In this document: in pieces, positions 6,177 through 14,207 of the stretch
Position numbering within the stretch: position 1 is the stretch's first letter
How the letters are laid out: each line of letters starts with the position of its first letter
Assembly (NCBI RefSeq): GCF_016466415.2
Contig: NZ_CP066772.2
Span: 1,178,001 to 1,242,000, forward strand
Direction of reading: 5' to 3'
Length of the DNA stretch: 64,000 nucleotides
Source of the DNA: Ralstonia pickettii
GTDB taxonomy: Bacteria; Pseudomonadota; Gammaproteobacteria; Burkholderiales; Burkholderiaceae
Notes under the pieces: model-generated
What the model saw: the letters and a program-made list of their open reading frames with translations, nothing else
Told to the model about the DNA's origin: nothing
Database searches by the model: none
Position numbers and translations under genes: made by a program

Positions 6177-8804
6177 TCAGTCCAGACCGTATCTGCGCAC
6201 ATACCAGGCTTTCATCACGTAGGCGGACAACCCATAGGCCAGGACGATCGCAGCCAGGCAGGGCCAGTAGGCTGCAGGCAGCGGCACGAAGCCGAACAAT
6301 GCCCCGACCGATGTCAACGGCATGGCGACACCCACGCAGGCAATGGTGATGCTGGTCAACACCAGCGAGGTACTTGCCCGGCTTTGCACGAAGGGCACCT
6401 TGCCCGTGCGGATGATATGGATGATGAGTGTCTGTGTGAGCAACGATTCAACAAACCACCCGGACTGGAAGAGCGCCGGATCAGCCCACGCGTGAAACAC
6501 ACCCAGCAGCAGCGCATAGGTCGCGAAGTCAAACAGCGAACTGACGGGCCCCAAGTACAGCATGAACTTCAGAATGCTGCCGATCTCCCACCGTCGTGGC
6601 TTGACGAGGTAGTCGTCGTCCACGTTGTCGGTCGGGATGGCGGTTTGCGAGAAGTCGTAGAGCAGGTTGTTGAGCAGCACCTGCACCGGCGCCATCGGCA
6701 GAAAGGGCAGAAACAGGCTGGCGCCCAGCACGCTGAACATGTTTCCGAAGTTGGAACTGGCGCCCATCTTGATGTACTTGACGATGTTGCCAAACACCTT
6801 GCGCCCTTCCGTCACGCCCTCCCCCAGCACGGCCAGGCTTTTCTCCAGCAGGATGATGTCGGCGGACTCCTTGGCAATATCGACCGCGCTATCCACGGAG
6901 ATGCCGACATCGGCGGCCTTGAGCGCCGGCCCATCGTTGATGCCGTCGCCCATGAAGCCCACGACATGACCCCTGCGGTGCAGTGCATCGACAATGGCCG
7001 CCTTCTGCGCGGGCGAAACCTTGGCGAAGATCGATGCGCGTTCGGCGATGTCGGCCATCTGGTCGGGTGACATGGCGGCCAGCTCGGTGCCAAGCACCAC
7101 CGGATCCACGGCCAGCCCGACCTCGCGACAGATCTTGCGCGCAACAATGGCGTTGTCCCCCGTCAGGATCTTGACTGCCACGCCGCTGGCCTTCAAGGCG
7201 GCCAAGGCTGGCGCGGCCGTATCACGTGGTGGGTCAAGAAAGGCGATATAGCCCAGCAATGTCAACCCCGCCTCGTCCGCCACGGCGTACCGGCTTTGCC
7301 CGGGCGGCATCTCCTTGTACGCAACAGCGACGACACGGAAACCGTCAGCGTTCAGGTTCTCCGCCAGTTGCCGCGTAGCTTCGAGATGGCTTGCCTCCAG
7401 CGGGCCAGCCTCGTCACCGCTCACATAACGCGCGCTGACGGCCAGCACTTCTTCGACCGCCCCCTTGCAGATCAGCACGTGTGTGCCGTCGTCCTGCGCC
7501 AGCACCACCGACATGCGCCGGCGCTCGAAGTCAAACGGCAGTTCATCGATTTTCTGAAAACGCGCATGCACATCCAGGCGCAGCTCCAGCTCCACGTGCT
7601 TGAGCACGGCCACGTCCAGCAGGTTCTTCAGGCCCGACTGGTAGAAGCTGTTCAGAAACGCATATTCCAGCACCTGGTCGGATTCCTCGCCACGCAAATC
7701 CAGGTGATGCTTGAGGATGATGCGGTCTTGCGTGAGCGTGCCGGTCTTGTCGGTGCACAGCACATCCATCGCACCGAAATTCTGGATGGCGTTGAGCCGC
7801 TTGACGATGACCTTCTTGCGCGACATGGCGATGGCGCCCTTGGCCAGATTGACCGTGACGATCATCGGCAGCATCTCGGGCGTCAGGCCGACGGCCACGG
7901 CCACCGCAAACAACAGCGCCTCGAACCAGTTGCCCTTGGTCAGTCCATTGATGAGAAACACCATGGGTGCCATCACCAGGATCAGCGTCAGCATCAACCA
8001 GGTAAACCGGGTAATGCCCCGGTCAAAGCTGGTCTGCACGCGTTGCGCGGCAATCAGGTTGGCCACATGACCAAAGGCGGTCCGGTGGCCGGTAGTCAGG
8101 ACCACGCCCGTCGCGTAGCCGCTCACCACGGCGCTGCCCATGAAGCACAGGTTGGGCCGTTCGAAATCCGCCGCCGGCTGGCTTTCGGAAGGCTCCGCAT
8201 GCTTTTCCTGTGGCATGGCCTCGCCAGTCAGGGCCGACTGGTTGACAAACACATCCTTCGCGCCGAGCAGCCGCAGGTCCGCCGGCACCATGTCACCGGC
8301 ACAAAGCTGGACGATATCGCCCGGCACCAATTGCTCGATCGGGATTTCCTGGCTCGCTTCGGCGCCGTCGGATGCGACGCGTTTGACCGTCGCCGTTGTA
8401 TGCACCATGCGACGCAACGCCTCCGCCGCCCGGTTCGAACGATGCTCCTGCAGAAAGCCCAGCACGACGCTCAGCACCACCATGACCGCAATCAGCACGG
8501 CTGCCCGTACATCGCCCAGCACCGCCGAGACGGTCGCCAGCGAGATGAGCAGCAGATTCAACGGATTGACCGACCGGCGCGCCAACTCGACCAGCACACC
8601 CTCGTGATGGCCGTTGGCCACGCGGTTGAGCCCATATTCGCGCAGGCGCTGCGCAGCGCCCTCCTGCGTCAGGCCGTGCATCTGGGTACCGAGGCGCTCC
8701 AGCACGTCTTGCGAGGCAAGCGCCGACCACATCGAGAGATCGTCGGCTGGTGCATGAGCAGACAACACATTGGGCAGCGCTTGCCAGCGTGGCTTCCCGC
8801 GCAT
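6177..8804 (-). CDS. mgtA: Magnesium-type P-type ATPase
   Basis: An 875-residue P3B-like P-type ATPase predicted to import Mg2+ (or export another cation) across the inner membrane. It has the N-terminal cation-ATPase domain, an actuator with ALTGEAMPQEKHA, the phosphorylation motif DKTGTLT near residue 351, the hinge GDGINDGPALKAADVGI near residue 617, and about ten membrane segments, with the last group between residues 690 and 870. The start at 8804 is preferred over an earlier in-frame codon at 8867 because AAGGAG precedes it. The leader from the predicted FNR-type promoter is about 160 nt, long enough to hold a regulatory structure, but none was recognised. In mycobacteria the cation ATPase CtpF belongs to the DosR regulon, which supports a role in low-oxygen physiology. 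Ion specificity cannot be proved from sequence. Confidence 0.9.
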   Translation of the reverse strand: MRGKPRWQALPNVLSAHAPADDLSMWSALASQDVLERLGTQMHGLTQEGAAQRLREYGLNRVANGHHEGVLVELARRSVNPLNLLLISLATVSAVLGDVRAAVLIAVMVVLSVVLGFLQEHRSNRAAEALRRMVHTTATVKRVASDGAEASQEIPIEQLVPGDIVQLCAGDMVPADLRLLGAKDVFVNQSALTGEAMPQEKHAEPSESQPAADFERPNLCFMGSAVVSGYATGVVLTTGHRTAFGHVANLIAAQRVQTSFDRGITRFTWLMLTLILVMAPMVFLINGLTKGNWFEALLFAVAVAVGLTPEMLPMIVTVNLAKGAIAMSRKKVIVKRLNAIQNFGAMDVLCTDKTGTLTQDRIILKHHLDLRGEESDQVLEYAFLNSFYQSGLKNLLDVAVLKHVELELRLDVHARFQKIDELPFDFERRRMSVVLAQDDGTHVLICKGAVEEVLAVSARYVSGDEAGPLEASHLEATRQLAENLNADGFRVVAVAYKEMPPGQSRYAVADEAGLTLLGYIAFLDPPRDTAAPALAALKASGVAVKILTGDNAIVARKICREVGLAVDPVVLGTELAAMSPDQMADIAERASIFAKVSPAQKAAIVDALHRRGHVVGFMGDGINDGPALKAADVGISVDSAVDIAKESADIILLEKSLAVLGEGVTEGRKVFGNIVKYIKMGASSNFGNMFSVLGASLFLPFLPMAPVQVLLNNLLYDFSQTAIPTDNVDDDYLVKPRRWEIGSILKFMLYLGPVSSLFDFATYALLLGVFHAWADPALFQSGWFVESLLTQTLIIHIIRTGKVPFVQSRASTSLVLTSITIACVGVAMPLTSVGALFGFVPLPAAYWPCLAAIVLAYGLSAYVMKAWYVRRYGLD

Positions 8805-8974
8805 TGCTAGTCTCCTTGTGCGCAGGCATGCGCCTGGCGAGCTGCGACCCTCGCATCCGACACCCAACCCCCGGCAGCGTGTGCGGGCATGCTGATCCTG
8901 ACAGCGGCAGACAAAGACGGCGCGGGCGCGGTGTGCATGGGAAATTGCGGGTAAAGCACATGGACGTGCAAACC

Positions 8975-9015
8975 ATTAGAGCGCAGGACGCGCGTCGGGG
9001 CTTGATGCAACTCAA
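8975..9015 (-). promoter_or_regulatory. FNR-type promoter of mgtA (box 9002-9015)
   Basis: TTGATGCAACTCAA matches 9 of 10 FNR consensus bases and overlaps the stop codon of the outer-membrane factor gene. On the minus strand TCTAAT (8980-8975), 5 of 6 matches to a -10, follows after exactly 21 nt. The predicted transcript start is near 8968, giving mgtA a 5' leader of about 160 nt. This is the best-matched box and -10 pair of the window. Confidence 0.75.
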
Positions 9016-10499
9016 CGGTCGTCGTCAGTCGGGTGCTTGCTGTACATGTCCCGCCACTGGGTTTCAATGCTGGCGCCACGCCAGCCTCCGCCCAGCGCAA
9101 GGAACAGCGCCACGGTATCTTGCAGCCGCTGTGCACGCACCTGCTGCGTGCCCAGCACGGCTTGCTGGTATTGCTGATCGGCACTCAGCACCTGCAGATA
9201 GCCGGCAACGCCGGCACGGTAGTCGGCGTTGATCTCATCCAGTGCGGCGCTTGCCGCTGCCTGCGCGCGCAACTGTGCGTCAAGCTGCACGGCATCGTGT
9301 TCCAGCGCCCGCAGCACATCGGCCACCTGCTCAAACGAAGCCAGCACCACCTGCCGATAGCCGGCATCGGCAGCCTGCAACGCCTGCCGCGACGCAGAAC
9401 GGCGGAAATACAGGGTGCCGCCTTCAAACAGTGGGGCCACGAGGTTCACCCCCACGCTCCAGGTGCCGGCTTTCGCACCAAAGAGGTCAGCGCTTCGGCC
9501 GCTCATCCGGGCATAGTCTGCGCTGAGGGTCAGACTGGGCAGCATCGCCGCCGTTGCAACACCCACCTCGGCGCTGGCCTGGTGCAGGCGCGCCTGTGCG
9601 GCCAGAACGTCGGGCCGCTGGCGCACCAGTTCAGACGGCACCAGGCTGGGCAGATCCGCCGGCAATTGCAGCCCGTTGAGCGCCACGTCTACGGCATCTG
9701 CCTCGGAAGGAAATCGGCCAGTCAAGACGGCCTGCAGATGCGCAGCCTGGTCACGCTTCTGCTCCAGCGGCGGCAGCGATGCTTCCAACGACGCCAATTG
9801 CGCAGCAAGGCTCAACTCGCTGGCATGCGCCACGACGCCGGCTTCGACCTGCGCGTGTGCAATCTCCATCTGCTCTCGCACCACGGCAATCAGGCTGCGC
9901 GTGGTGTCGATCTGCGCCCGATAGGCAGCATGCGCGATCACCGCGTTCACCAGATTGCCGGTCGAGGCGAGGTAGGCGGCGGCCACCGCATACCTTTGTC
10001 CCTCCGCTTGCGCAGCCAGGGCTTCCACGGCACGCCGATTGCCGCCAAAGAGATCGACCGCATAGCTGATGGATGCGCCGAGTGTCCACAGCGTAAAAAG
10101 GCTTGGCACCCCGGTCTGCCCGAGCCGGGCGGGCACCGCTGCCTGACGTGACACATCGGCCGATCCAGCCACCTGCGGGTAGAACACGCCCGCGCCGGCT
10201 CGCAACAGGTCTTGCGCGGCACGCAGGTTGGCTTGCGCCTGCTGCAGGCCGGGGTTGGCCGTAATGGCGGCTTCCATGGCCAGATCAAGCGCGGGACTAC
10301 CGAGAGCGTGCCACCAGTCTGCCGGCACGGTTGCCGCCGTGAAGCGCTGCGCAACGCCGTCTGCCGAGGTGGCCTGCGCAACTTCACCGTCACGAAGATA
10401 GCGATCGACGCCAGGCGCCGGCGGTGCATGAAAATCCGGCCCGACGGCGCAGCCCGGAACCACAAGCGCGACGCCTATCGCCCACGCCGCCGCTTTCAC
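9012..10499 (-). CDS. Outer-membrane efflux lipoprotein (NodT/TolC family)
   Basis: A 495-residue outer-membrane factor that should form the exit duct of the exporter encoded just upstream. A lipoprotein signal peptide is visible, with lipobox VVPGC and the modified Cys at residue 17, followed by the family hallmark AVGPDFHAPPAP. Two outer-membrane efflux repeats follow, each with long helices (EAAITANPGLQQAQANLRAA; ELVRQRPDVLAAQARLHQAS). The start overlaps the periplasmic adaptor gene by 4 bases (ATGA), so the two are translationally coupled. It is the last gene of the four-gene operon that begins near 13415, and its 3' end carries the FNR-type box of mgtA. The transported substrate is unknown. 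Confidence 0.92.
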   Translation of the reverse strand: MKAAAWAIGVALVVPGCAVGPDFHAPPAPGVDRYLRDGEVAQATSADGVAQRFTAATVPADWWHALGSPALDLAMEAAITANPGLQQAQANLRAAQDLLRAGAGVFYPQVAGSADVSRQAAVPARLGQTGVPSLFTLWTLGASISYAVDLFGGNRRAVEALAAQAEGQRYAVAAAYLASTGNLVNAVIAHAAYRAQIDTTRSLIAVVREQMEIAHAQVEAGVVAHASELSLAAQLASLEASLPPLEQKRDQAAHLQAVLTGRFPSEADAVDVALNGLQLPADLPSLVPSELVRQRPDVLAAQARLHQASAEVGVATAAMLPSLTLSADYARMSGRSADLFGAKAGTWSVGVNLVAPLFEGGTLYFRRSASRQALQAADAGYRQVVLASFEQVADVLRALEHDAVQLDAQLRAQAAASAALDEINADYRAGVAGYLQVLSADQQYQQAVLGTQQVRAQRLQDTVALFLALGGGWRGASIETQWRDMYSKHPTDDDR

Positions 10500-11581
10500 G
10501 ACGCCCCCTGCAGGTAGACGTCGACCAGTTGGCCCGGATAGACGGCCAGCTTGTCAGGCTGCTTGAAACGGAAAAGCAACGGCAGCACGCGCACATCCAC
10601 GCGTTCGGCGCGCTGGTCGGACAACTGAATCTTGGGCGACACGTACGGCTGCACGCGCACGAATTCCAGCGGCACGCTAACGTCGGTGCCGCGCACGAAC
10701 ATGCGTGCCTGCACCGTGCCGGGCGGAAGGCGGTGCACCAGAATCTCATCCACATACACGCGCACGGCCAGCTTGTTCTGCCCGGCGCTCATCGTGACGA
10801 GTGGCACGTTGGCCCGCGTGTAGGCGTCATAGGTGCCCTGTGGCGATACATAGCCGCCAATTGCTGTATTGACGGACATGACAACACCGTCTATCGGCGC
10901 CCGCACGGCATACTTTTCGAGCAGCGCTGCCGCCGCCGCCGCGCCCTTCTGCAAGGCATCGCGCTGTTTTTGCAGCGTGCGGATGTCATAGCTCCAGGCG
11001 CCGGCGCGCGTCAGGTCGTACTGACGCTGGGCAACAACGAGATTGCCGTGTGCCACCCGTACCGCGTTGGCAGCGTTGTCGATTGCATCACGACTGACTG
11101 CCTTGGGATTGAGCCGGGCGGCCGCTTCAAGCTTGTCCAACTGATCCTGCACGGTGCGCAAGCCGGCATCTGCGGCACCCACCTGTGCACGCGTGACCTC
11201 CAGCGCTTCCCTGCGCGGTTGGGCCAGCAGCGCGTTCAACTGCGCATCGACGGCATCCGCTTGCGACTGCTGCTGTGCCGTCAGGGCGCGCTGCACGGAA
11301 TCTTCGATCTGGATCAGCACATCGCCGCGCTTGACCGCCTGCCCTTCTTGCACGGCGATGCGCGCGACGGTGCCCGACACCTCGGCATACAGGTTCAGGT
11401 TGGCACCGCTGGGCTGATCGCTTTCGACGATGCCGTTGGCGTAGATGCCCGTCGCGTACGGATTGGCTGCGGGCTGGAAGACGGGTGGCAACGGCGGGCG
11501 CTGCCGTGCGTAGTAGATCGCCGCGCCAATCCCCGCCAGCGCGCCGATCACAGAGAGCACAAACAACCATCGGATCTTCAT
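10496..11581 (-). CDS. HlyD/DevB-type periplasmic adaptor subunit
   Basis: A 361-residue membrane fusion protein linking the inner-membrane ABC exporter with the outer-membrane factor. One N-terminal membrane anchor (about residues 4-24) is followed by a biotinyl-lipoyl half motif (SGTVARIAVQEGQAVKRGDV), a long helical hairpin (about residues 95-215) rich in Gln and Ala, the second half motif (YAVRAPIDGVVMSVNTAIGG), and a beta-barrel region ending in VYPGQLVDVYLQGAS. It overlaps the ATPase gene by 4 bases upstream and the outer-membrane factor gene by 4 bases downstream. With an FtsX-type permease and a LolD/DevA-type ATPase it forms a DevBCA-type exporter, known in cyanobacteria for glycolipid export. 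Here the cargo is not known. Confidence 0.92.
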   Translation of the reverse strand: MKIRWLFVLSVIGALAGIGAAIYYARQRPPLPPVFQPAANPYATGIYANGIVESDQPSGANLNLYAEVSGTVARIAVQEGQAVKRGDVLIQIEDSVQRALTAQQQSQADAVDAQLNALLAQPRREALEVTRAQVGAADAGLRTVQDQLDKLEAAARLNPKAVSRDAIDNAANAVRVAHGNLVVAQRQYDLTRAGAWSYDIRTLQKQRDALQKGAAAAAALLEKYAVRAPIDGVVMSVNTAIGGYVSPQGTYDAYTRANVPLVTMSAGQNKLAVRVYVDEILVHRLPPGTVQARMFVRGTDVSVPLEFVRVQPYVSPKIQLSDQRAERVDVRVLPLLFRFKQPDKLAVYPGQLVDVYLQGAS

Positions 11582-12276
11582 CGCATCGCTCCGTGTTCAA
11601 TGCGGCTCAGCTTGCCGTCCTCCATGTCGAGGATGCGGCTGGCCAGGTCGAGGATGCGCGCGTCGTGCGTCACGATCACGATACAGCGGTGCGCGTTCAG
11701 GATCTCCGTCTTCACGAACTGCATGATGGAACGGCCGGTGTCGCCATCCAGCGATGCGGTGGGCTCATCCAGGATCAGGATGTCGGGCTGCGTGACGATG
11801 GCGCGCGCAATGGCCACGCGCTGCTGCTCGCCGCCGCTGAGCTTGACCGGCGGCAACTGGGCGCGGTTCTTCAGCCCGACGACATCGAGGTAGTGCATGG
11901 CCTGATCGAGCGCGGTGTCCCAGGCCACATGCCGCAGGATCAGCGGGATGGCGACGTTCTCGACCGTGGTGAGGCGCGGGAACAGGTGGTAATCCTGAAA
12001 CACGAAGCCGATCCTGCCCAGGCGGAAATCGGCCAGCGCGTCGGCGCCCAGGCTCCAGATGTCGACCCCGTCCACCATCGCGCGGCCGCCATCCGGGCGC
12101 AGGATGCCCGATATCACGCTCAGCAGCGTGGTCTTGCCGCTGCCCGACGGTCCGACGATGAACAGCATCTCGTTGAACCCGGCCTCGAAACTGACCTGCA
12201 TGAGCGCGCGCGTACGCGCTTCGCCCTCGCCGAACCATTTATCGAGGGCCTGAGCGGCAATGGCGACGTTGGCCAC
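11578..12276 (-). CDS. ABC exporter ATP-binding subunit (DevA/LolD-like)
   Basis: A 232-residue ATPase energising the adjacent FtsX-type permease at the inner membrane. Walker A is GPSGSGKTTLL near residue 42, the Q-loop region has FVFQDYHLFPRLTTVEN, the signature is LSGGEQQRVAIARAI near residue 143, and Walker B is ILILDEPTASLD followed by the switch His in VTHD. A GTG start at 12276, two bases after the permease stop, is chosen because the product then starts at the conserved first strand (VANVAIAAQALDKWFGEG). A longer reading frame upstream would run through the permease gene in another frame. The gene overlaps the adaptor gene by 4 bases. Confidence 0.9.
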   Translation of the reverse strand: MANVAIAAQALDKWFGEGEARTRALMQVSFEAGFNEMLFIVGPSGSGKTTLLSVISGILRPDGGRAMVDGVDIWSLGADALADFRLGRIGFVFQDYHLFPRLTTVENVAIPLILRHVAWDTALDQAMHYLDVVGLKNRAQLPPVKLSGGEQQRVAIARAIVTQPDILILDEPTASLDGDTGRSIMQFVKTEILNAHRCIVIVTHDARILDLASRILDMEDGKLSRIEHGAMR

Positions 12277-12278
12277 AA

Positions 12279-13415
12279 TCAACCCCGGAAGATATCGAAG
12301 GGCTCGATGCGAAGCACTTTGCGCACCCCGATGTAGCCCGATATGCCGGCAATCACGATCACCATGGCCAGCGCCAGCATCAGATTGGCGAAGGTGATCA
12401 TGGCTGCGTAGTCCGGAATGCGAAGACGCACCAGTGCGATCGACGCGGCGCATAGGCCGATCCCCAGCCCGTAGCCCACCAGCGCCACGAACGTAGCCTG
12501 GAAGACGATCATCGTGACCAGTTCGCGCCCCTTGGCCCCGATGGCCTTGAGCGCGCCAAAGCGCTCCAGGTTCTCCAGGATGAATGTGTAGAACGTCTGC
12601 CCAGAGATCGACAACCCCACCACGAAGCTGATCACGGTCATCAGCAGGATGTTGGTACCAAGCCCGGTCTGGTAGGTATAGAAGTGAGAGATACGGCCGA
12701 TGAACTCTTCCCTGGTCAGGGCGCGATAACCGAGCCGGTCGACCGCACGTTCGATCGCCGCAATGTCGGCCTCGGTCTTGGGCTCGATCAGGATGTACGA
12801 CATCGTGTAGCGCGTACTCGGCAGGTATTGCACAGCGCGGCGGTACGTTGTGTACAGGGTGGGCACACCAAACAATCCGCTGGACGCCACCTCGCCAATG
12901 CCGACGATCACCCCTCGATGGTCATTGACTTCGAATTCCGTGCCGATATGCGGGTTTTCCAGCTTTCCGAACTCGGCGTCCTGGATGACGATGAAGGCGT
13001 TCTCGCCGTACAGATCCTGGATACGGCCACTGAGCATGCGAGGGCGGCCGAACAGGCTGGTGTCGTCGATGCCGACGACGGTCACGGGCTGATAGGAGCC
13101 GCTGCTCAGGCGCACGAGCGCGCCGCCTGAATAGAGCGGCACGGCAAACTTCACACCGTGAATGCTGCGTACCGCATCAAGGACGTAATCCGGCATGCCG
13201 ATCGAGTTGGCCACGGTATTGACAGCCGGGTCCATGACCCACATCCGTGCGCCGATGTTGTACACGGCAGACGAAGACCGATTGAGCACGCCCGCAAACA
13301 GCGACGTCATCTCGATCATCAGAAACACGGCAAAGGTAATGCCGACCAGCAAGCCGCTCAGCTTGGCCTTGTCATTGACCAGCAGCTTGTAGGCGAGTTT
13401 GAGAATGGCTTGCAC
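12279..13415 (-). CDS. FtsX-type ABC permease (DevC-like)
   Basis: A 378-residue inner-membrane permease with the FtsX/MacB topology. The first membrane helix (about residues 18-40, LSGLLVGITFAVFLMIEM) is followed by a large periplasmic domain (about 45-245), and three further helices end the protein (TNILLMTVISFVVGLSISG onwards). A GTG start at 13415 is favoured, since AAGGGGG lies close upstream; an ATG seven codons earlier gives a slightly longer form. It is the first gene of the exporter operon (permease, ATPase, adaptor, outer-membrane factor) and is preceded by an FNR-type promoter. DevC-like permeases move lipid-like or small cargo in heterocyst-forming cyanobacteria; the substrate in this organism is unknown. 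Confidence 0.9.
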   Translation of the reverse strand: MQAILKLAYKLLVNDKAKLSGLLVGITFAVFLMIEMTSLFAGVLNRSSSAVYNIGARMWVMDPAVNTVANSIGMPDYVLDAVRSIHGVKFAVPLYSGGALVRLSSGSYQPVTVVGIDDTSLFGRPRMLSGRIQDLYGENAFIVIQDAEFGKLENPHIGTEFEVNDHRGVIVGIGEVASSGLFGVPTLYTTYRRAVQYLPSTRYTMSYILIEPKTEADIAAIERAVDRLGYRALTREEFIGRISHFYTYQTGLGTNILLMTVISFVVGLSISGQTFYTFILENLERFGALKAIGAKGRELVTMIVFQATFVALVGYGLGIGLCAASIALVRLRIPDYAAMITFANLMLALAMVIVIAGISGYIGVRKVLRIEPFDIFRG

Positions 13416-13490
13416 ATGGCCCCCTTGGCCATGCACGGCAGACAGGGGTGCGCCCCGGGGTGATATCGACCGGCCGATGCATGTGCATCA

Positions 13491-13531
13491 ACGATAGCGA
13501 TTCGGGGGCAGCGGCCATTGATGTGTCGCAA
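13491..13531 (-). promoter_or_regulatory. FNR-type promoter of the DevCAB-type exporter operon (box 13518-13531)
   Basis: TTGATGTGTCGCAA matches 8 of 10 FNR consensus bases, with a perfect first half-site. On the minus strand TATCGT (13496-13491), 4 of 6 matches to a -10, follows after exactly 21 nt. The predicted start near 13484 lies about 70 bases upstream of the permease start codon. The site sits between the response regulator gene and the exporter, so the exporter need not depend on read-through from the two-component genes. Confidence 0.65.
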
Positions 13532-13559
13532 GGCCGGGCCGCGTCCAGCAGGGAACGAG

Positions 13560-14207
13560 CTACAGCGTATCGTCGTCGGAAAACAGGCGATGGCGTATCG
13601 CGTAACGCACAAGGGCGGCTTCGCTGGAGAGCTGCAGCTTGTCCATCAACCGCATCTTGTAGGTGCTGATGGTCTTGGCGCTCACGCACAGGCTGGTGGC
13701 GATCTCGGTCAAGGGCTCGCCGCGCACCAGCCGGCGATAGACTTCCATCTCGCGGTCAGACAGGCGCGTGTGGGCCGCCTCTTCACTGGGCTCGCCCAGG
13801 CTGTGCGCGAGCTTCTCCGCCATGGGTGGGCTGACGTAGGTGCCGCCGTTCGCCACCTTCTGCAACGCGGTAACCAGTTCGGTGGCGGCGCTCTCCTTTG
13901 TCAGGTAGCCGGCCGCCCCCGCACGAAAGGCGCGTGCCACGTATTGTTCTTCAGCGTGCATGGTCAGCACCAGCACGCGCACCCTGGGATGATCGTCATG
14001 CAGTTGGCGGAGCAGTTCGAGCCCGCTGCGCCCCGGCATGGAAAGATCGAGCACGATCACCTGCGGTTGATGATCACGCACCAGTTGCACGACCTGTGTA
14101 CCGTCGGAGGCTTCGCAGGCGACTTCAAAATCCCCCGCGCGCTCAAGGATATGACGCACGCCATCGCGCATCACGGCATGATCGTCGGCGATCATCACGC
14201 GAATCAT
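13560..14207 (-). CDS. NarL/FixJ-type response regulator
   Basis: A 215-residue transcription factor. The receiver domain (residues 1-120) has the acidic pair Asp8-Asp9, the phosphorylatable Asp54 in VIVLDLSMPGRSG, a Thr in VLTMHAE and Lys in YLTKES. A LuxR-type helix-turn-helix (about residues 150-205) shows LSDREMEVYRRL and IATSLCVSAKTISTYKMRLM. It overlaps the sensor kinase gene by 4 bases and is surely its partner. Its position directly next to FNR-regulated genes and an fnr-like gene suggests that it controls part of this cluster. A perfect 12-bp-arm palindrome upstream of the kinase gene (15649-15676) is a candidate operator. DNA targets are otherwise unknown. Confidence 0.92.
   Translation of the reverse strand: MIRVMIADDHAVMRDGVRHILERAGDFEVACEASDGTQVVQLVRDHQPQVIVLDLSMPGRSGLELLRQLHDDHPRVRVLVLTMHAEEQYVARAFRAGAAGYLTKESAATELVTALQKVANGGTYVSPPMAEKLAHSLGEPSEEAAHTRLSDREMEVYRRLVRGEPLTEIATSLCVSAKTISTYKMRLMDKLQLSSEAALVRYAIRHRLFSDDDTL

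Noticed and set aside
7296-8810. Long open frame of 504 codons on the plus strand
   Set aside because: It lies wholly antisense to mgtA, is rich in His, Gln and Arg, and has no family signal; such frames are typical shadows in GC-rich coding DNA.
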